Positions 28,501 through 41,567 of a stretch of 64,000 nucleotides of DNA are shown one piece after another. Source of the DNA: Brachionus koreanus (lineage: Eukaryota > Rotifera > Eurotatoria > Ploima > Brachionidae). Each line of letters opens with the position of its first letter. Positions within the stretch are counted from its first letter, which is position 1. Made by a program: the position numbers and the translations under genes. The DNA lies in assembly GCA_016987375.1 (NCBI GenBank), contig PJRA01000160.1, forward strand, positions 2,215,498-2,279,497, read 5' to 3'. The notes beneath the pieces were generated by a model. The model had not been told where the DNA came from and made no database searches. It worked only from the letters and a program-made list of their open reading frames with translations.

Positions 28501-29285
28501 TTCAAAATAACTTTCGAGTCCAGTATGATACCAGCTAGTTGGAAAGGGAAAATATTACTCTAGTGAGTAAATTAAATTCTGAAAACTATTGTTCAATATC
28601 GTTGGTGTCGATACTTTTAAAACTAATGGAGAAGTTAATAAGAGACGAAATAGTTTGGCATTTAATGCAACAAAAAATACTGTCAGTTCATCTAAATAGA
28701 TTAATGCATGCAAAATTCTGTGTAGCCAACTTGCTAGAGGATTAAGTGCTGTGATTAATGCTTGATTTAGTGAATTAAGAATTCTCTAAGGTTTTTAATC
28801 ACGTTTGATTTAATCTTTAAAGATAGAGTCAAAGAGCCATGTGCTTAGTGATAGGATTTTGGCGTGGCTTGAAAATTTTTTCCAAGATAGGAAACAGAGA
28901 GTATTAATTTAATCTAAGTGGGTTGTTTACAGGGTTCAGTTTTTGGTCCGTTACTTGATCTTTAAAATACCTGAGCTTGTAAGTCACTTTTGTAAACTGT
29001 TTATAAATGACAGCAAATTTATTATTGTCAATAGAAATATTTGTGTTCAAATTTTATTACAAGGAGATATTGACAAGATGTTTGAAAACTCCAAACGTTG
29101 TTAAATGGATTTCAACGAGTAAAAGTGTAGTAATGTATATTGGCAACTCAAAGTGTATCTCATTTGTGTATTGGGATGCATTTATACAAAAGATATGTAT
29201 GAATGCATTTAGAATACTTTGTGTCTGCTTGGAAGCCTTATTTGAAAAAGGTTCCGGTATGAAAACAACCATTAAAGCGATTTAA
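28500..29285 (+). pseudogene. Dead non-LTR retrotransposon, reverse transcriptase part
   Basis: Successive frames give a jockey/CR1-type reverse transcriptase. The first stretch (28539-28745) has SENYCSISLVSILLKLMEKL, the counterpart of the family's NYRPISL...LMEK block, ending in CVANLLED. Then come ILAWLENFFQDRKQRV near 28858-28905, a decayed GSV.GP block near 28930-28955, and KLFINDSKFI near 28998-29030 in place of the usual FADDTK catalytic block. Stops and frameshifts interrupt the frame many times, and the catalytic aspartates are partly lost. It ends about 60 bases before a mariner element. Confidence 0.8.
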
Positions 29286-29345
29286 ATTAAACTTAATAGT
29301 ATTTAGAATTAATTGAGATAATATCTTTTTATTTTATGAGTCATA

Positions 29346-30293
29346 CCGGGTGATGCATAAGTAAATGGAAAAAAGTTAAGTTAACTTGCCCGATCATGCA
29401 AATGATCAACAATCAATGAATGTCCAACTACCTGGACAGCTGCAAGGAAGACAAAACTGAAGAGATTGACCAATAACCGAACTGGAGTGAGTCAAAGGCT
29501 TCTAGCAAGAAAATTTAATGTCCACCAGACAACAGTTGGCAGGCAGTTAACAAAAATGGATATTTCATATCGTAAACGTGAAAAAACACCAAAATATAGC
29601 GCCGTACAGCATGAGAAAGCCAAGANNNNNNNNNNNNNNNNNNNNNNNNNNNNNNNNNNNNNNNNNNNNNNNNNNNNNNNNNNNNNNNNNNNNNNNNNNN
29701 NNNNNNNNNNNNNNNNNNNNNNNNNNNNNNNNNNNNNNNNNNNNNNNNNNNNNNNNNNNNNNNNNNNNNNNNNNNNNNNNNNNNNNNNNNNNNNNNNNNN
29801 NNNNNNNNNNNNNNNNNNNNNNNNNNNNNNNNNNNNNNNNNNNNNNNNNNNNNNNNNNNNNNNNNNNNNNNNNNNNNNNNNNNNNNNNNNNNNNNNNNNN
29901 NNNNNNNNNNNNNNNNNNNNNNNNNNNNNNNNNNNNNNNNNNNNNNNNNNNNNNNNNNNNNNNNNNNNNNNNNNNNNNNNNNNNNNNNNNNNNNNNNNNN
30001 NNNNNNNNNNNNNNNNNNNNNNNNNNNNNNNNNNNNNNNNNNNNNNNNNNNNNNNNNNNNNNNNNNNNNNNNNNNNNNNNNNNNNNNNNNNNNNNNNNNN
30101 NNNNNNNNNNNNNNNNNNNNNNNNNNNNNNNNNNNNNNNNNNNNNNNNNNNNNNNNNNNNNNNNNNNNNNNNNNNNNNATTCTATTGAAAAAATAAATTC
30201 TTTACATCAGAAAAAAAACCAGAACTTAATATCATTTTTATTTTTTGAGATATTCGCTTTTAATTTTTGTCCATTTACTTATGCATCACCGGT
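29346..30293 (+). mobile_element. Tc1/mariner-type element, middle lost in an assembly gap
   Basis: The left end begins TA-CCGGGTGATGCATAAGTA (29344 on). The right end is its inverted partner (TACTTATGCATCACCGG, ending near 30293, then TTA), giving terminal repeats of about 24 bases with TA flanks. The frame around 29427-29625 encodes an N-terminal helix-turn-helix region with GVSQRLLARKFNVHQTTVGR, ISYRKREKTPKYS and HEKAK, typical of mariner/Tc1 transposases. The catalytic domain would fall in the run of N. Whether the copy is intact cannot be judged. With the gap as sized it is about 950 bases, short for a full element of this class, so the gap estimate or the copy may be truncated. Confidence 0.8.
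29626..30178. other. Assembly gap (553 N)
   Basis: Continuous N. The odd length suggests an estimated gap bridged by paired reads. It lies wholly inside the mariner element, so repeat collapse is the likely cause. Confidence 0.95.
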
Positions 30294-30295
30294 TA

Positions 30296-31186
30296 AATCT
30301 TTATGATCGATTTAATTCATAATTTATTTTGATTTAACTTCTTTATTGTTAATGATCTTATTAAGATATACTGGGTTTAAATAAGAATTGTGATTCTGAT
30401 TAAAGGAGAGCTTTTTTAACTTTGTATTTTTTCCCTTTTAACAACAAACTTTTTAAATAAACATTTATTCAACACAATCTAATGCTCCTCTAAAGTTAAT
30501 CTAAAGAATCAAGTCAAATTCCGTATTATGAGTCAATACTAGCAAATCATGGATAATAAAGTCTAAAAGATGGGCGACAGCGTAGAGATCTGATTCAATT
30601 ATTTAAAATTTAAATCAAATACAATCAGATTAGTTGTTATTACGATGCAGAGCTTCTGAGCTCCGTTTATATTGAGGATCCAAGTGGAAGAGTGAGGGGA
30701 GAAAAGCATCGCATTCGCTCGCAATTAACAAAATTTAATCATTAATTATTGAATTTAATCAAATATTATTTTAAAGATGAGCTCTCTTTTTAAGAAGCAG
30801 CCTCATTTTTGCCTTTGTTTTTTTTGGAGGCCATTATTATGATCTTTCTAATCACTTGAATTTATAATCAACAGTTGTATTTCATAAATTTTATTAATTT
30901 TTTAGCCATTAAAGTTTTTGAAATATTTTAATTTAGGCATCCAAAAATGATCATAGTACTAAAAAAAAGATCTAGACTAAAAAATTGAGTACCAAGTTTA
31001 GTATAAGCAGGGATGATTTAATTTTGATTCAACAAATGAGATTCTATTAATATCGAACCATATTTCAAAATCTTAAATTAAAAATTAAATTCAACCTAAA
31101 ATTAAAATAAAAATAAATTTATTCTAAATATCTTGAATAAAAGAAATCACTTATTTGTTAATAATCTTTAAATTATTATTAAAATT
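30296..31186. other. Intergenic upstream of the first kynureninase gene
   Basis: About 900 bases. A less AT-rich patch at 30510-30730 contains GGATCC and a GAGTGAGGGGAG purine run. The rest is AT-rich. It should include the promoter of the gene starting at 31187, but no specific site is recognised. Confidence 0.4.
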
Positions 31187-33120
31187 ATGCTTGATAAAGC
31201 TCATTTGAAAAATCCAATTGATGAATTAAAATCAATTTCTCAAAAATATAAAATAGACATTTTGAGTCAAGATTTTTCAGATTTTTTGGATAATTTAATA
31301 CCAAGTTTTCGTTCGAAATTTTATTATCCGAAAATAAAGGATATAAAAAAAAGTAAAATAAAAATTAGCTTAATTAATATTAAAATATATTTAATCTAGC
31401 CAATCCCTCAGACGACTCAAACGATGCCCAAGAATGTATCTATTTATGTGGTCATTCATTAGGACTCCAGCCAATCAATACTAAAGAGAATGTCAATAGA
31501 ATAGTTGATAACTGGGCAAAATTGTATTATTTTATTAACAAAAAGATCTCAGGTAAAGAAATTGATAATTTAGGGGAGTAAAAGGTCATTTCGAGGGCCA
31601 GGAGCCTTGGACGCAAATGGAATACAAAATAAAGCCATTGATGGCTGATTTAATCGGTAATTTTGAGTGAATGAAGTATTTTGAAATAAATTAATGTTTT
31701 AGGTGCTCGTTTTGATGAAATTGCTTTACTAAACTCTTTGACAATTAATTTGAATCTTTTGCTAGTAAAAAAATTTTAAATCTTGATTTTTAAAATTTAA
31801 TTATTCCCTTAAGATTTCTTTTTATCGACCAAAAGATAAAAGAACAAAAATCTTGTTTGAAGATAAAGCATTTCCATCCGACTTTGTAAATTAAATATAT
31901 TAAATTAAATATACAAGTATTGGTATTTTAATTTTTGTTTTAGTACACGATACAATCGCAAATAAGATTGAATAACCTAGAGCCAGAGGATAACATGATT
32001 TGTCTTAAACCGAGAAAAGTTTTTTAATCAAATTTTGAAATCAAATTGCTTAAAAAAAAGGATATTTTCTAATTAGGGTGAATATACTTTGCGTACTGAT
32101 GATATTCTTGATTCAATTGATAAACACGGTGATGAAATAGCTTTGGTTCTTTTTAGTGGAATTCAATATTTTACAGGACAACTATTCAAAATTAAAGAAA
32201 TAACTCAAGCAGCTCATAAAAAAGTTTTAAGCTATTTTTTTTTTCTCAATTACTATAATTATTTATTCAAAGGGATGTTTTGTTGGTTTTGACTTGGCTC
32301 ATGCAGTTGGCAATGTTCAGCTTAAACTACATGAATGGAACGTAGATTTTGGTGTATGGTGCACATACAAATATCTAAATTCTGGTCCAGGTGGCATCGG
32401 AGGAATATTTCTGCATGAGAATAATTTTAATTTAAACTCGAAAAAGCTAGATGGTTGGTGGGGCCATAATCTAGAGACAAGATTTTTAATGAATAACGGT
32501 AATTTAATTTTTAAAAAATTTATTAACAAATATTTTCCAACAAGAAATGGACTATTGTTTTGGTGCTTCTAAATACTCTATGAGTACAGCTCCAAGTTTG
32601 CTCTTGGCATGCTTGGAGTCTAGTTTGCAAGTAAATTGCTTAATTCAAAAGCTAATTGAATTCAATTTTTTTATTAGATTTTTAATCAAGCTGGATTCCA
32701 AAGCTTAGTCAACAAATCAATCTTTTTAACAGCATATATGGAATATTTATTAGAAATGAAAATTAATTCAAACTGTAAAATCGAAATTAGTTTATACATC
32801 AGAATATGATTTATTTCAATTTAGGTGATGAAACACTTTTTGAACAAATTACACCAAAAAATCCAGATGAACGAGGAACGCATATATCGATCAAAATTTT
32901 TATTAATGCTGAAAAAGTTTATGAAAAACTTCAAGAAAATGGAGTAGTTGTAATACTTTATAAACAAAAAATTTTTTCTTTGAAAATTAAATTAATTTTA
33001 TTTAAGTGCGATTATCGATATCCGAATGTACTTAGATTTTCAGCTGTGCCATTGTACAACACATTTAATGAAATTTTCAATTTTGTTTCTATTCTGAAAA
33101 AATGCATTGAAAATATTTGA
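31187..33120 (+). CDS. KYNU: Kynureninase, copy 1 (458 aa)
   Basis: PLP enzyme that cleaves 3-hydroxykynurenine or kynurenine to (hydroxy)anthranilate and alanine. Exons: 31187-31352, 31400-31523, 31574-31656, 31703-31764, 31814-31885, 31944-32018, 32077-32223, 32273-32498, 32545-32630, 32678-32774, 32825-32949 and 33007-33120. All phases agree. Numbering matches human KYNU through the core: GH at 101-102, FDLAHAVGN at 249-257 (Asp250, His253), and the PLP lysine at 276 in [22 protein letters not shown] near the C-terminus carries the substrate arginine. Residue 333 is Thr in MSTAP, where human has Asn in ISNPP. The exon 6 donor is a weak GTTTTT. It lies about 2.6 kb from a second, less altered copy with the same 12-exon plan. 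Confidence 0.95.
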
Positions 33121-33238
33121 TTTATTTATATTGATTTAACAAAAAAAATTAATCGTAAATATTTTTTTAATTTATTAAAATACTTTAGATTTTTTAATAA
33201 AATATAAAATAAATTTTAAACTATAAATAAACCAAAAT

Positions 33239-34692
33239 TTAAACTTGTATTTTTTGAGCGAGGGTAATTTTTTCATTTTGTTTGAGAATGCATTTGGTAT
33301 AAACTCTTCCAGCTTCTACACATATCATTCTTTTATATTCTTCATCATCAAAGTCTGACATTTTTTTCGACTTCTCTATCCATGGATTCCAAATAACTTA
33401 TAAATTAATTTTATTTTAATCAATTAATTTTTTAAATTTATTAAATAAAATATATTATAACTTTTTAAACTACGCAAAATAAAATATTTTTAAAATTACC
33501 TATGTCTGGTAGATTATATTTTGTCATAGTTAAAATTTCATCACCAGAATTTATAGAAATAGTATCTTTAGTTGATTTATATATTCTAAAAAGATTAGAT
33601 TAGAATTAAAAAAATTTAATTTTTTTATATTATTATTATTTTCTATTCATCTTTACACCGCCTTCAAGACGTTAATTGAAATAGATAATAATAGAATAAA
33701 ACTCAATTATTTATTCCACTACCTATCAATTTCTTGATCGATGGTTATAGCTTCTCTTGATTCAGTTTCACTAATTCCATTCTTTACCTTAAAAATTTCT
33801 CATTTAAAAAATTTATTGGTACCTAAATTTTAAATCACTTTATCAATATAATTCAATCCATTTAGATCATTTATAGAGACTTTGCCTACATCGTCAACTT
33901 TAAAATAGGTATGAAGCAATGCAGTGAAATCGAACTCATCAGTTCCTGTTAAAAACTAATCAATTTTAGTTTAAAAATTAAAAAAGCCTATTACCTGTAT
34001 TTTTTACAATTAAATTCGTCTCTAAAGTTTTTAGACCTAAAATGATTTCATATTCAAGTTCAAAATTATAGTTCCAAAGAGCGCGAGTCTCTTCGTCATC
34101 TTTTAAAAAAAGAACAACTCTAAGCTTATCATCAATCTTAAATAAAAAGTAAAAAACAAATCTGAGTTATTCAATAAAAGTGATACTTTTCGCACTGAAT
34201 CTTTAAGGTTCCATCTTTTGATTCTGGCAAAACCATGTTGAGGTCCTTTTTCCCATGGTCCAAAATTAGCTTTTGAAAAAATTGTTTAAATTAACTAAAT
34301 ATTTTTTATTCATTAATTGTTACGAAAAACTATTGGGATTCCTCCCCTGATTGCTTTTTTGTTATCAAAAACTGATTTTGAGCTTAAAATTATGATTAAA
34401 TTTAAAAAGTAAAAATTTTGAACTTTGATCAAACCTTAAAAATATTTTTTCTTTACCATCACAAACCCATGAAGTAATAGTTGCCCCTTTTTATAAAATA
34501 AAATTAATTATTTTTAAACAGGATTTGTTAAATCAATATCAATCAATTATATAAAAATTAAATTTTTTTCTTAATTTAAATTTTTTTTTTTAAATTGATT
34601 TCGATTACTGATTTTAGAAATAAATAAATACCATGAAAAAAGACTTCAACTTTATTTTGAGTATCCAGTTCTAAGCAAATTTTATTTTCCAT
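33239..34692 (-). CDS. Glucose-6-phosphate 1-epimerase (aldose-1-epimerase family), 270 aa
   Basis: Cytosolic mutarotase interconverting alpha and beta forms of hexose 6-phosphates (YeaD/YMR099C type). Nine exons: 34692-34632, 34486-34435, 34382-34324, 34269-34187, 34136-33995, 33945-33839, 33787-33723, 33585-33500 and 33396-33239. Phases are consistent. Landmarks in order: GATITSWV, KAIRGGIPIVF, FGPWEKGPQHGFAR (catalytic His about 69), ALLHTYF (His about 144), LPDIVIWNPW across the last junction, and ICVEAG (Glu about 246, the expected catalytic base). One donor is GTGATT and another is GTTTGA, both non-consensus. The start ATG at 34692 is the first in frame before the conserved part, and the N-terminus is a little shorter than usual. 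It lies between the two kynureninase genes on the other strand. Confidence 0.9.
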
Positions 34693-35723
34693 TTTTTCTT
34701 TCAATTTTTCGTTCAAAACCTTGCAAAAAATTAAAAAATTAGAAAATTTTGATTTGTCATTATGATTTTATACAAAAGTTAATCTAACTGTTTTGGGTAT
34801 ATTTTTTGGTATTTGTTGGACTCGAATAATAATTAAATTATTATAATGTCACATAATAAGTAAATAAATAAAAAATATTTTTTAAAATTTTCCAAGTTTA
34901 TTTTTTTTCTCTCTATACACGCCCTATTTTGAGTTTGTGTTAAGTTTGTTCTTTTTAATACGATGTTAAAAGATTTTGGACAAGCTTTAAATAAATATTA
35001 CTCTATAATAGAAAATCCATATAAATGAAAACGAGAATAAAGATTGAAATTGATTTCTTCATGCTATGTTTTTGACAATAAAAATTTTCCAATAAATTTT
35101 AGAATCAAAATATTATTAGCTCTACTAATAGTATCGTGCATCTTTCATCATTTGAGTATAATTTAATTATATTTAGCCATAGCCAACTCTATCTTTTAAT
35201 ATTAATATTTAACTTAATTTTAGTATTTACCTTTTGCTTTGTATAGAACATATAATCCATTTTTGTAGATTTTTGTTTTTCTAAATGTGTGCCAGTTTTG
35301 AAAATATTTTTAATTTTTAATTTTACATTTGCTTTTATAGGTATCTCTCAAACTAGTCATAATTTTGAATTAAGATAAATTTTAACAATGCAAAAATTTT
35401 AATAAACTATATACATTAATTTACCTAGATTTATCAGAAAGTGTTTGAATTCAATTATTTGTCTTGCTCATTTTAATCTATTGGGTAAATTTTCAAATAA
35501 ATTAATTGATGCTACATCATATTTTTGAAACAAACAAAACTTTTAGATCAGTTCAAAAATAAAATTTCAAAAATGCATATAAATAATTCACAAAAATTCT
35601 TATCTTGGCCAAAAATCACTTTAAATACTTCAACATAACGAAATAAAAGCCTTTTTTTCCTATACAAATTTTATTTAATTTCATATTTGAATCGAGAAAA
35701 AAATTAAAACAAAATAAATTTAA
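34693..35723. other. Intergenic, divergent promoter region
   Basis: About 1 kb between the starts of the epimerase gene (-) and kynureninase copy 2 (+), so it must include both promoters. It is AT-rich, with no open frame and no recognisable factor site. Confidence 0.45.
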
Positions 35724-37687
35724 ATGGATTTATTGCAAACCCACCCACTTGAAATTCTCTCAAATTTGGCAAATGAATGGAAAATGGATCTCTATTCTGA
35801 GGAATTTTCAAAAGAGCTTGACAAACAAAATATTTGGCCATCAAATCGTCACAGATTCTTCTATCCAAAATCGAAGGAACTACCAAATAGTAAAGCTCAA
35901 TTTGAAGAGAATTAATTAACAATTATATTGACTATTTTAGTTGATCTTTCTTTGGTTAAAGATCCAGACGAGGAGAGTGTTTATATGTGCGGGAATTCTT
36001 TAGGTTTACAACCTAAAACAGCCAGAAGTTATATTGACAAAGAAATGAACAAATGGGCTCAAATGTGAGTTAACTTAAAATAAAAAAAAAAGTGCCTAAT
36101 TGAAAGTTTATCAGGGGGGTTTTTGGTCATTTAGAAGGCGAACTTGCATGGGCAAAATGTAATGAACCTTTGAGACCAGCAATGGCTCGTTTAGTTGGTA
36201 AGTTTATTCAATAATAAAAGAAAATATCTAAGTTTTAAAAAGGTGCTCGACTCGATGAAGTTGATTTGATGAATTTCTTATCAGTAAACCTTCACTTGTT
36301 AATGGTATAATTTTATCAAAAATTAAATAGAAAAATATCAATTTAATCTAACAGATTTCGTTTTATCGACCTACAGAGACAAGATTTAAAATTCTTTTAG
36401 AAGATAAAGCATTTCCTTCTGATCATGTATAAATATATTTTTATTTTATTTTTATCTTTTTAATCATACTCTTTATTTTTTAAGTATATTGTTGAATCGC
36501 AAATTAAATTACACAATTTAGATCCTGAGAAATGTATGGTGTTGCTAAAGCCTAGAGAAGTAAAAATTAAATACTTAAATATTTTGAAAATTTATGCATT
36601 TTTTAAAAGAATGAGTTCACCTTAAGGACAGATGATATATTAAAGACTATAGAAGAGCAAGGTGACTCTATTGCTGTAGTTTTGCTTAGTGGTGTTCATT
36701 ACTTTACTGGTCAGTTATTTCAAATGGAAACAATAACAAAAGCAGCACAGAAAAAAGTAAATTTATTTTAACAAGAAAAAGATATCTATCTTAAAAATTC
36801 AAGGGTTGCTTTGTTGGGTGGGATTTGGCTCATGCTGTTGGAAATGTTGAATTAAAACTACATGATTGGAATGTTGATTTTGCAGCTTGGTGCACATATA
36901 AATATCTTAATTCAGGTGCTGGTTCAATTGGAGGTATTTTTTTACATGAAAAACATTTTGAAATAAACAAGTTAACAAAACTAAATGGATGGTGGGGTCA
37001 TCGATCTGATACTAGATTTCTTATGAATAATAGTAATTAAATTTTAAAAAATAATCATTAATTATTCATTTGATAATAGAGATCGATCATGAAGTAGGCG
37101 CATCTGCTTTTGCATTAAGTAATCCTTCAATGCTCTTGTGCAGTTGTTTAAAAGCTAGTTTGGATGTAACTTAAAACCCATTTTTATACAACTAAATTAT
37201 TTAAATATACGATTAAGATTTTTGATGAAGTTGGTATTGAAAATTTGCGGAAACGCTCTAAGTTATTGACAGCCTACTTGGAATGTCTTCTGAATAGAAA
37301 ATTTAAAACGAATAATAAAAATGGTTATAAATAGAAAAGAAAATTTAATAAAAGTTTATATTTAAATTTTTTTCCTAGAATATTCAAATATTCAGTACAT
37401 TACTCCCATAAATCCGGAAGAAAGAGGAGCTCAAATATCGATTCGGTTTGCAAGTAAAGTGAAAAAAGTACACAGTGAAATAGAAAAACGTGGAATAGTG
37501 GTAAATTATTTTTTAGTTTTAGACAGTTATTTTTTTAATTTAAAGTTTAAATATAAAAATATTTTTTAAGTGTGACTTCAGAGAGCCTGATGTACTAAGA
37601 TTTGCACCGGCACCTTTATACAACACATTTAATGATGTATTTAAATTAGTCAAAATTTTAGAAGAATCTTTTAAATTAATCAATTGA
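35724..37687 (+). CDS. KYNU: Kynureninase, copy 2 (462 aa)
   Basis: Same enzyme and exon plan as the copy at 31187. Exons: 35724-35889, 35941-36064, 36115-36197, 36243-36304, 36355-36426, 36485-36559, 36610-36756, 36804-37032, 37080-37165, 37218-37323, 37379-37500 and 37571-37687. Exons 1-7 and 9 have exactly the same lengths as in copy 1. It keeps the family features: GHLEG around His102, [12 protein letters not shown] Lys276 in [10 protein letters not shown], and ALSNPS with Asn334, matching human Asn333. The C-terminus is [11 protein letters not shown]. The usual aromatic before Asp250 is Trp here. This copy is the better candidate for the ancestral 3-hydroxykynureninase activity. The exon 10 donor is GTTATA (non-consensus). 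Confidence 0.95.
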
Positions 37688-37797
37688 TCCAAATGCTAAT
37701 TTAATAATTGGATATTTTTTTTGCTAATAATAAATTTTTCCAAAAATTTTTTTTATAAATCCTTGAACTTTTAAAATTTTATTTTATTTAATTAAAG

Positions 37798-38006
37798 ACC
37801 GGAAGGATTTTTCGACCCATTTTATTTGACTTGTTTTTTTTTTACTTTTTTCAATGAAAATAAAATTATTTTGTAATAAAAATTAAAAAATTTTATAATA
37901 CTTTTGATTTAAGATATTATAGAAAAAAAATCATAAAAAAAATTAAATTTATTGAATAAAAAACAATTAAAGGAAGTAAATCAAGGGCTTAAATAGACCC
38001 CTCCGG
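37798..38006. repeat. MITE-like repeat with ACCGG ends, copy A
   Basis: A 209-base block beginning ACCGGAAGG and ending CCCCTCCGGT, with imperfect inverted ends of about 22 bases and no coding capacity. The internal 170 bases (from CCCATTTTATTTGACT to AAAGGAAGTAA) match a second copy at about 53191-53419. It lies between kynureninase copy 2 and PSMA5. No clear target duplication. Confidence 0.65.
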
Positions 38007-38586
38007 TTGAAAAAAAGAGAATAGATGTCTTTAATATTTTTTAAAGAAAAATATGATAAACATTAATTGCCTGCATTTCATATTTGATTAAAACAATTTT
38101 TTTTGTTAAGTCTAGATTTTCTTAATTATCGCTTCTTTTTTTAAGTTATTTAATTTTAAAAATATTTTTTACTTCTATAAAATATTGAGGAAGAAAATTT
38201 CAGAAATTTAGAGCTATGGCTTTAGTTAGAATAACTGAATTGAAAAAATAATATTTTTCCTATTTAAAATTGAAAATATGGCATTAATAAATCATAGAAT
38301 GATGATTATTTAAATAATTTTTGATTTTATATATAATTAAAAAATTTTGTTAACATTGTTTTATGTCATCACAAAGACATTAATAAAGCTCTTAGAACAA
38401 ACTTTTAAAAAATTATTTAAAATTGCATGTCTCATTGCTGTAAAAATTTTAAAACAAATCAAACTTATAAAAAATAAAATCTAAATGCATTAATTTGCAA
38501 GTAAGGGCACATTGAATCAGCAAAAATGATCCAAATTAAACTTATTTCTGTCTCTAAATTTTGATTAATATTTTTAGAAACATTAA

Positions 38587-39702
<1,116 letters not shown>

Positions 39703-39956
39703 AAATGATCCAAATGACCAATATTAAATTACCGAACGCCATTTAATCGATATTTGATATCATACTTTATTTTGTAACTCATTATTCTGTGGAGAAATTT
39801 ATTTAAATCGTTTTAAACTTAATAAAATTAACTTGAATTCATTAAATTATTAATTTTCTAGTTAAAAAAATGGGATTGAAGAATTTCTTATAAAAGAGCT
39901 TTATTGGGGTTGTTTGACCTGACATTACCATGATTATCATTTAAAAGTATGTTTAA

Positions 39957-40162
39957 ACTAGAAGTATCAAGCGTATTTTCATGTTTATTTTTATTTCAAA
40001 AATATTAAAAAAAAAAAAATCATTAAAAATCTCACAAAGAAATAACTTTTTTAAAGAAAATTTTAAAATCTATATTATTCAAAAAATATATATTTTAAAA
40101 GAAAAATCTATTCAAAAGATTCGAGGCTTTATAAAATTTTAAAAATTTTGGTGCTTCTCTTG
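39957..40162. repeat. TTAA-flanked MITE, copy 2 (inverted, diverged)
   Basis: About 206 bases flanked by TTAA at 39953-39956 and 40163-40166. Its ends (ACTAGAAGTATCAAGCG ... TTGGTGCTTCTCTTG) match the family at 17434 in reverse orientation. Internal blocks such as TCTTTTGAATAGATTTTTC and TAGATTTTAAAATTTTC (read on the minus strand) agree with the other copies. It is more diverged than the other two and has lost the subterminal palindrome. Confidence 0.75.
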
Positions 40163-40343
40163 TTAAATTAGAATTTGAAAACTACAAAATTACTATATTC
40201 AAGTTATAGTTGTCCAAAAATTTGTATTCAATTGAATATCACATCCTATTTTTTTTCTAATTTCAAAGTTAAACAACAGGCCCATGCCTCAAAAGACTTG
40301 GTTTATTAAAGTCATGATTTAAAAAAATCACTCATGTTAAAAA

Positions 40344-40578
40344 TAGTGTTGGGTACTGTCGGTGGCGGTCATTGAACCGCCAAAACTTGGTGTTAGACGT
40401 TTTGATGGCCGTGTAAATGGATGGAAATTTTTCAAATATAAATATTCGGTAGATAAAAGAATAGAGTAAAAAATTAAGCTTAAAATTAAGAAAAAAAATT
40501 TTTCCCCCGACGACCCTCAAGACGGCCAAAACCAAGTTATGGCAATACAGTGGCAGTCACTGGCCATGCCCAGCACTA
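40344..40578. repeat. hAT-like MITE, 235 bases, with perfect 8-bp target duplication
   Basis: Ends are TAGTGTTGGG... and ...CCCAGCACTA (one mismatch in 10). The element is flanked by the 8-base direct repeat GTTAAAAA at 40336-40343 and 40579-40586. An 8-base duplication and TAGTG/CACTA ends are typical of hAT transposons. Inside there are GC-richer subterminal blocks (GGTGGCGGTC, GTGGCAGTCACTGGCC) and no open frame of note. Confidence 0.85.
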
Positions 40579-40586
40579 GTTAAAAA

Positions 40587-41567
40587 TATATGATTTTATA
40601 AACTTGAATAAAGTTATTGATTTAATTGTAATTTGAAAAAAAATTTAGCATCAAGGTATAGTGCTTGAAATCATAAGCTGTAGTCAGACATATTAACTTT
40701 GAATCTAATAACTTCCGTAAAATTTAATCAGTCATAATAATTCTTATTTTTTAATAAAACTTGTAAACTTGTTGTTTTATTAAACAATTTAAGTTATTAG
40801 ATTGGATGGAGTATCATATTTTAGGTATTGTGAAATTCAAATAATAAAATTCTTCTTATTTTGATAAATTAAAACCTACTAAATAAAAAAATTTAAAAAA
40901 AAAATACTGCAGAAAAGTGCAACATACTTTGTTGTACCTTTTTTAATCAAAATATTTTTTCATATACAAAATAAAAGCAAAAAATAAAACATTAATAAGA
41001 TTTTAATTGACTATTGATTTGATTTCCTAAAAAAACCTTGTTGTCTTGCAATGGAAGTTGTCTGATTTTAACATAAATCCTTCATAATAATACACTTATG
41101 TAAATAAGAAAAAATTAATCTTAATATTTAGATGCAATAGAAAAATTTTTCAAAATCAAAATGTTTAGGCTTGAAACAAATTTAAAATAAAGAAAATCCA
41201 AAAATAAATAAAGTAGTGGAAGTAGTAAAAAAATTACGACTCAATTGGGATAAGATCTTATAATCTATGATAGCAAAAAATTTATTTTTGAATGCATCAA
41301 ACATTCAAAAACTGATATCAAAGTAAATAGGCTTTTAATTTAATTTTCTCCATATTATAATAAATATATATTAGTTCATACAATAAATTCGATTTTATTT
41401 TGATCATTAGCTTTCAGTAAAATGAATTTAAATTAATTGAGAATTAGCTTTATTTACATTAAAAATATTATTACTCTTATTTTTACAATTTTATTCAAAA
41501 AATTGCCTTATTGCCAGTTAAAGAAGTTGATAGAAATAATTGAAAAATATATATGTTTTGGAAAATT
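40587..41567. other. Intergenic between convergent genes, nothing seen
   Basis: About 1 kb between the hAT-like MITE and the 3' end of ECD. AT-rich, no protein-like frame on either strand. Confidence 0.45.
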
